Shown here: piece after piece, positions 61,008 to 64,000 of the stretch
Numbering within the stretch: position 1 is the first letter of the stretch
Layout of the letters: every line of letters begins with the position of its first letter
Assembly: GCF_009380215.1 (NCBI RefSeq)
Contig: NZ_WHUG01000001.1
Span: 682,001 to 746,000 of the forward strand
Origin: Rugamonas aquatica
GTDB taxonomy: Bacteria; Pseudomonadota; Gammaproteobacteria; Burkholderiales; Burkholderiaceae_D
Reading direction: 5' to 3'
Length of the DNA stretch: 64,000 bases
The notes under the pieces: model-generated
What the model was told of the DNA's origin: nothing
The model's input: the letters and a program-made list of their open reading frames with translations, nothing else
Databases searched by the model: none
Made by a program: the position numbers and the translations under genes

Positions 61008-62014
61008 TAGATGAGCTTGACCAGTTGTTTGCCGAAGTTATGCCCTTGCAGCAGGCCCATGAACGCTTGCGGCGCGGCCGCAAGGCCTTCCGCTACCGTT
61101 TCGCGGTATTTGATCTGATGATTGGCGACCAGCACGGCCAACTCCTGCAAGCCCTGCTGCCAGAATTCCATGTGTTCGGTGATGATGAAGCCGCGCACCG
61201 TCAGGCGGTTGAGCAGCAGCGGGCGCGAATTCTTGATCGGCATTTCCTGGCCGTTGAAGCCGGCGATCAGGCCGCACAGGGCCACACGGGCAAACGCGTT
61301 GGTGCGCGCCAGCGAGGCATCCAGGCAGGCGCCGCCGACGTTTTCAAAGATGGCGTCGACGCCGTCCGGCGTGGCGGCGGCCAGATCGACCTCCAGATTG
61401 CCGGCCTTGTAATCGACGCAGGCATGAAAGCCCAGTTGCTTGACCACGTACTCGCACTTCTCCGGCCCGCCGGCGATGCCGACCACATGGCAGCCGCGCA
61501 GCCGCGCCAGTTGCCCGACCACGCTGCCGACCGCGCCGGCGGCGGCCGACACCACCACGGTATCGCCAGCGCCAGCTTCGAGGATCTGGTTGAAGCCATA
61601 CCACGCCGCCATGCCCGGCATGCCGACCACGCCCAGGTAGGCCGACAGCGGGATGCGCGTGGTGTCCAGCTTGCGCAGCAGGACGCCGTCCGACACGCCC
61701 ATCTCGGCCCAGCCCAGTATGCCGCCGACGAACTCGCCGACCTCGTAATAGTCGTTGCGCGAGGCCACGACCTGGCCGGCCGTGCCGCCTATCATGGTCT
61801 GGTCCAGCGGCTGCGAGCTGGCGTAGCTCTTGGCCGAGCTCATGCGGCCGCGCATGTAGGGGTCCAGCGACAGATAGTGGTTGCGTATCAGGACTTCGCC
61901 GTCGGCCAGCTGGGGCACGTCCAGCGTCTCCAGTCGAAAGTTTTCCGGCGCCACCGGGCCGCGCGGACGCGCCGCCAGCACGATGCGCTGGTAAGTCTTG
62001 GGAATCTGCACCAT
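61007..62014 (-). CDS. NADP-dependent MDR oxidoreductase (CurA/leukotriene B4 reductase-like)
   Basis: A 335-residue zinc-free medium-chain reductase. The ATG at 62014 (MVQIPKTYQRIVLAARPRG) starts the domain. LSLDPYMRGRMS, the cofactor segment VVVSAAAGAVGSVVGQLARLRG and GFNQILEAG identify the double-bond reductase subgroup that reduces alpha,beta-unsaturated ketones. Zinc ligands are absent. It lies two bases after the second SDR gene. Confidence 0.9.
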   Translation of the reverse strand: MVQIPKTYQRIVLAARPRGPVAPENFRLETLDVPQLADGEVLIRNHYLSLDPYMRGRMSSAKSYASSQPLDQTMIGGTAGQVVASRNDYYEVGEFVGGILGWAEMGVSDGVLLRKLDTTRIPLSAYLGVVGMPGMAAWYGFNQILEAGAGDTVVVSAAAGAVGSVVGQLARLRGCHVVGIAGGPEKCEYVVKQLGFHACVDYKAGNLEVDLAAATPDGVDAIFENVGGACLDASLARTNAFARVALCGLIAGFNGQEMPIKNSRPLLLNRLTVRGFIITEHMEFWQQGLQELAVLVANHQIKYRETVAEGLAAAPQAFMGLLQGHNFGKQLVKLI

Positions 62015-62016
62015 GG

Positions 62017-62799
62017 TCAGACTGCCGACACGCCGCCGTCGACCGCCAGGATCTGGCCGGTGATGTGCTTGCCCGCGTCGGAAGCGAACAGTACGGCCGC
62101 ACCTTTCAAGTCCTCGTCGTCGCCGAGGCGGCCCAGCGGTGCGTCCTTGGACAATTCGTCCGGGCCCAGTTTTTCCAGCAAGCCCTTGGTCATCTTGGAT
62201 GGGAAGAAGCCCGGCGCCAGCGCGTTGACGGTGATGCCGTGACGGCCCCACTCACCCGCCAGCGTGCGCGTGAAGTTGACCAGCGCGCCTTTCGACGTGT
62301 TGTAGGCGATGGTCTGCATGGTGCCCGGCGGGTTGCCGGCCAGGCCGGCGATCGAGGCGATGTTGATGATGCGGCCGTAGCGGCGCGGGATCATCGAACG
62401 CTTGCCGACCAGCTGCGACACCACGAAGATGCTGCGGATGTTCAGGTTCATCACCTTGTCCCACGCTTCGACTGGATGATCTTCGGCGGGCGCGCCCCAG
62501 CTGGCGCCGGCGTTGTTGATGAGGATGTCGATGTGGCCGAGGTGGGCCAGCGCGGCCGTCACCAGCGCATCCGCATGCGCATCCTGCGACAGGTCGGCGG
62601 CGACGGCGTGGGCGTTGATGCCGTGGCTGGTCAGGAAGGCCACGGCCTCATCGAGATCGGCCTGCTTGCGCGAGGAGATAACGACCTTGGCGCCCTGCTC
62701 GCCCAGCGCCAGCGCCATTTGCAGGCCCAGGCCGCGCGAACCGCCGGTGATCAGCGCGGTCTTGCCGGCCAGGGAAAACAATTCTTGAGTGGTACGCAT
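62017..62799 (-). CDS. SDR-family oxidoreductase (FabG-like)
   Basis: A 260-residue short-chain dehydrogenase: TGGSRGLGLQMA, NNAGASWG, INIASIAG (catalytic Ser) and YNTSKGAL (Y-x3-K), ending in LAVDGGVSAV. It resembles 3-oxoacyl reductases, including those in degradation pathways. It is separated from the upstream Dabb gene by 99 bases that hold an inverted pair of REP-like palindromes. Confidence 0.9.
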   Translation of the reverse strand: MRTTQELFSLAGKTALITGGSRGLGLQMALALGEQGAKVVISSRKQADLDEAVAFLTSHGINAHAVAADLSQDAHADALVTAALAHLGHIDILINNAGASWGAPAEDHPVEAWDKVMNLNIRSIFVVSQLVGKRSMIPRRYGRIINIASIAGLAGNPPGTMQTIAYNTSKGALVNFTRTLAGEWGRHGITVNALAPGFFPSKMTKGLLEKLGPDELSKDAPLGRLGDDEDLKGAAVLFASDAGKHITGQILAVDGGVSAV

Positions 62800-62815
62800 A
62801 GAGATTCCTATAAAG

Positions 62816-62895
62816 CGTCGCTCCCGCGCAGGCGGGAGCCCATACTTCGCCGGCCAGGATGCTCGGTATGGATTCCCGCGCGCGCGGGAATGACG
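62816..62895. repeat. Inverted pair of REP-like palindromes (BIME-like)
   Basis: GCTCCCGCGCAGGCGGGAGC (62820-62839) and ATTCCCGCGCGCGCGGGAAT (62872-62891) are two 20-bp hairpins of one type. With flanks CGTC...CCATAC and GTATGG...GACG they form a larger inverted repeat. The second matches the ATTCCC-N8-GGGAAT pattern of dispersed proteobacterial repeats. It lies inside a probable operon. Confidence 0.8.
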
Positions 62896-62898
62896 GGG

Positions 62899-63201
62899 TT
62901 AGATTTCGTAGTCCATGCACTGGCGCGCATCGCGCACCGCGACGAAGAATGGCTTCATCGCCACGTGATCGGGATGGTTCTGGTATTCGTCCAGCGCGGC
63001 CTTGTCGGTGAATTCCGAGTACAGCATCACGTCGTAGGTCGCCTCCAGGCCGGGCTGGGCGATGACCGCCTCCAGCTTCAGCAAGCCCGGCACCAGGCCG
63101 ATGCAGCCGTCCAGCAGCGCTTTCATCCTGGCCGCGTTGGCGGCGCGGTCGGCGCCTTCGGCATGGTCTTTCAGTTTCCACATTACGATGTGCTTGATCA
63201 T
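62899..63201 (-). CDS. Dabb-family (stress-responsive A/B barrel) protein
   Basis: A 100-residue dimeric alpha/beta-barrel protein: MIKHIVMWKLKDHAEGADRA, then LKLEAVIAQPGLEATYDVMLYSEFTDKAALDEYQNHPDHVAMKPF, the family core with its HP/H motif. Some members are small-molecule cyclases or isomerases (olivetolic acid cyclase type), others stress proteins. In this context a side role in the adjacent acyl/lipid pathway is possible. It starts 26 bases after the acyl-CoA dehydrogenase stop. Confidence 0.88.
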   Translation of the reverse strand: MIKHIVMWKLKDHAEGADRAANAARMKALLDGCIGLVPGLLKLEAVIAQPGLEATYDVMLYSEFTDKAALDEYQNHPDHVAMKPFFVAVRDARQCMDYEI

Positions 63202-63227
63202 TGTGTCTCGCTTTAGTTATCGCTTGT

Positions 63228-64000
63228 TTAGAACCACGCGTCGCGCATGTCGAGCGTGGTGGTGTCTATGCTGGCCAGCAGTTCCAGCTGTTGTTCGACT
63301 TTCGGCAATTCCCAGCGGAAGAAGTAGCGGCAGGCCTGCAGCTTGCCGCGATAGAAATCGGCATCACCTCCGTCCAGCGCCGCAGCGGCCAGCAAGGCCT
63401 GCTGCAACCAGATCCAGGCGACCACCACGTGGCCGACAGCTTCCAGGTACAGGCTGGCGTTGGCCAGGGTTTTGTTCATGTCGCCGGCAGCATACAGCTT
63501 TTGCGTGACGAGTTCCACTGCCTGCCACGCGGCGTCGAGCGCGGCGGCGTGGGCCAGCAGCTCCCGGCTGATGTTGGCCAGCTCGGCCAGTTCGGCCGGC
63601 AGCGCGTCCGGCGCGCCGACGCTGCCGCGCACTTTGCGCACCGTCTTGTGCAACTCGGCGCCGAAGGCCTTGAACAGCGCACCGTCCTGCATGCTGGCCT
63701 TGCGGCCCAACAGGTCTAGGCCGTGGATGCCGTGCGTGCCTTCGTGGATGGCGTTCAGGCGATTGTCTCGATAGAACTGTTCGACATTGTATTCCCGCGT
63801 ATAGCCGTAGCCGCCGTGCACCTGGATCGCCAGGTTGTTGGCTTCAACGCACCACTGAGATGGCCATGATTTGGTGATCGGCGTCAGGAAGTCCAGCAGG
63901 CGCGCCGCATGTTCGCGGGCTTCGGGCGTTTCCGCGCTGTGCTGCTCGTCGACCAGGCGGGCGCTGTACAGCACCAAGCCCAGGCCGCCTTCAACATAGG
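63228..64000 (-). CDS. Acyl-CoA dehydrogenase, C-terminal part (cut by window edge)
   Basis: The frame runs to the right edge without a start, so only the last 257 codons are seen. VHGGYGYTREYNVEQFYRDNRLNAIHEGTHGIHGLDLLGRK is the C-terminal acyl-CoA dehydrogenase domain with the Arg/Gly loop near the catalytic base. A further region (AFGAELHKTVRKVRG ... ELPKVEQQLELLASID) matches the extra C-terminal domain of the large, roughly 600-residue AidB/FadE-like acyl-CoA dehydrogenases. It is the first visible gene of a minus-strand run through Dabb, SDR, MDR and SDR. Confidence 0.9.
   Translation of the reverse strand, partial: YVEGGLGLVLYSARLVDEQHSAETPEAREHAARLLDFLTPITKSWPSQWCVEANNLAIQVHGGYGYTREYNVEQFYRDNRLNAIHEGTHGIHGLDLLGRKASMQDGALFKAFGAELHKTVRKVRGSVGAPDALPAELAELANISRELLAHAAALDAAWQAVELVTQKLYAAGDMNKTLANASLYLEAVGHVVVAWIWLQQALLAAAALDGGDADFYRGKLQACRYFFRWELPKVEQQLELLASIDTTTLDMRDAWF

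Overview
The window is GC-rich, almost gap-free chromosome from a betaproteobacterium, most likely an Oxalobacteraceae member of the Massilia/Duganella/Rugamonas kind. This placement is inferred from the gene set (a PEP-CTERM protein, three large TonB-dependent receptors, a FabI-AckA-Pta trio, the mltG-tmk-holB-pilZ order) and from codon use; no rRNA is present to confirm it. I see no tRNA, rRNA, CRISPR array, insertion sequence or prophage. No gene-free stretch exceeds 300 bases.

Left part (1-18 kb): a 5'-truncated discoidin/di-haem oxidoreductase fusion; a six-gene minus-strand copper operon (DUF2946-like, His/Met-rich peptide, TolC-like lipoprotein, Tat-exported multicopper oxidase, CopC, CopD) behind a MerR/CueR-type promoter with a 19-bp spacer; a divergent patatin-BamA-like (PlpD-type) protein; a minus-strand run phosphotransacylase-acetate kinase-FabI-small RRM-like protein-GNAT; a secreted VIT/vWA/TPR/DUF2135 protein converging on an anti-sigma/ECF sigma pair.

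Middle (18-37 kb): a secreted sedolisin protease; a Fur-box-flanked PepSY/siderophore-receptor locus; a lipoprotein built of about seven DUF2799-like repeats; a two-component system divergent from a TonB-dependent receptor that is translationally coupled to two tandem NagX/HGSNAT-like membrane acyltransferases, with 11-bp-phased TTAAGG half-sites between them; a PEP-CTERM protein; a sterol-desaturase-family protein; a GMC oxidoreductase/zinc alcohol dehydrogenase pair; a small predicted outer-membrane barrel.

Right part (37-64 kb): a stand-alone EF-G, outer-membrane phospholipase A, an ArsR/AHSA1/GST run whose first gene looks leaderless and has a perfect inverted repeat over its start codon; a PRMT-like methyltransferase; the conserved mltG-tmk-holB-pilZ ... 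tatD-ankyrin cluster interrupted by a GNAT and a MetX-like hydrolase; ygfZ-DUF4936-NRDE; a solute-binding-like protein; a third TonB-dependent receptor; a dmlR-like/dmlA-like divergent pair; and a minus-strand run of acyl-CoA dehydrogenase (cut by the right edge), Dabb, SDR, MDR, SDR and an unknown protein, with an inverted pair of REP-like palindromes inside it.

The strongest candidates for something not yet described are the TCS/TonB-receptor/double acyltransferase locus, the ArsR promoter-operator-terminator overlap, the small copper-operon proteins and the tandem DUF2799 lipoprotein.
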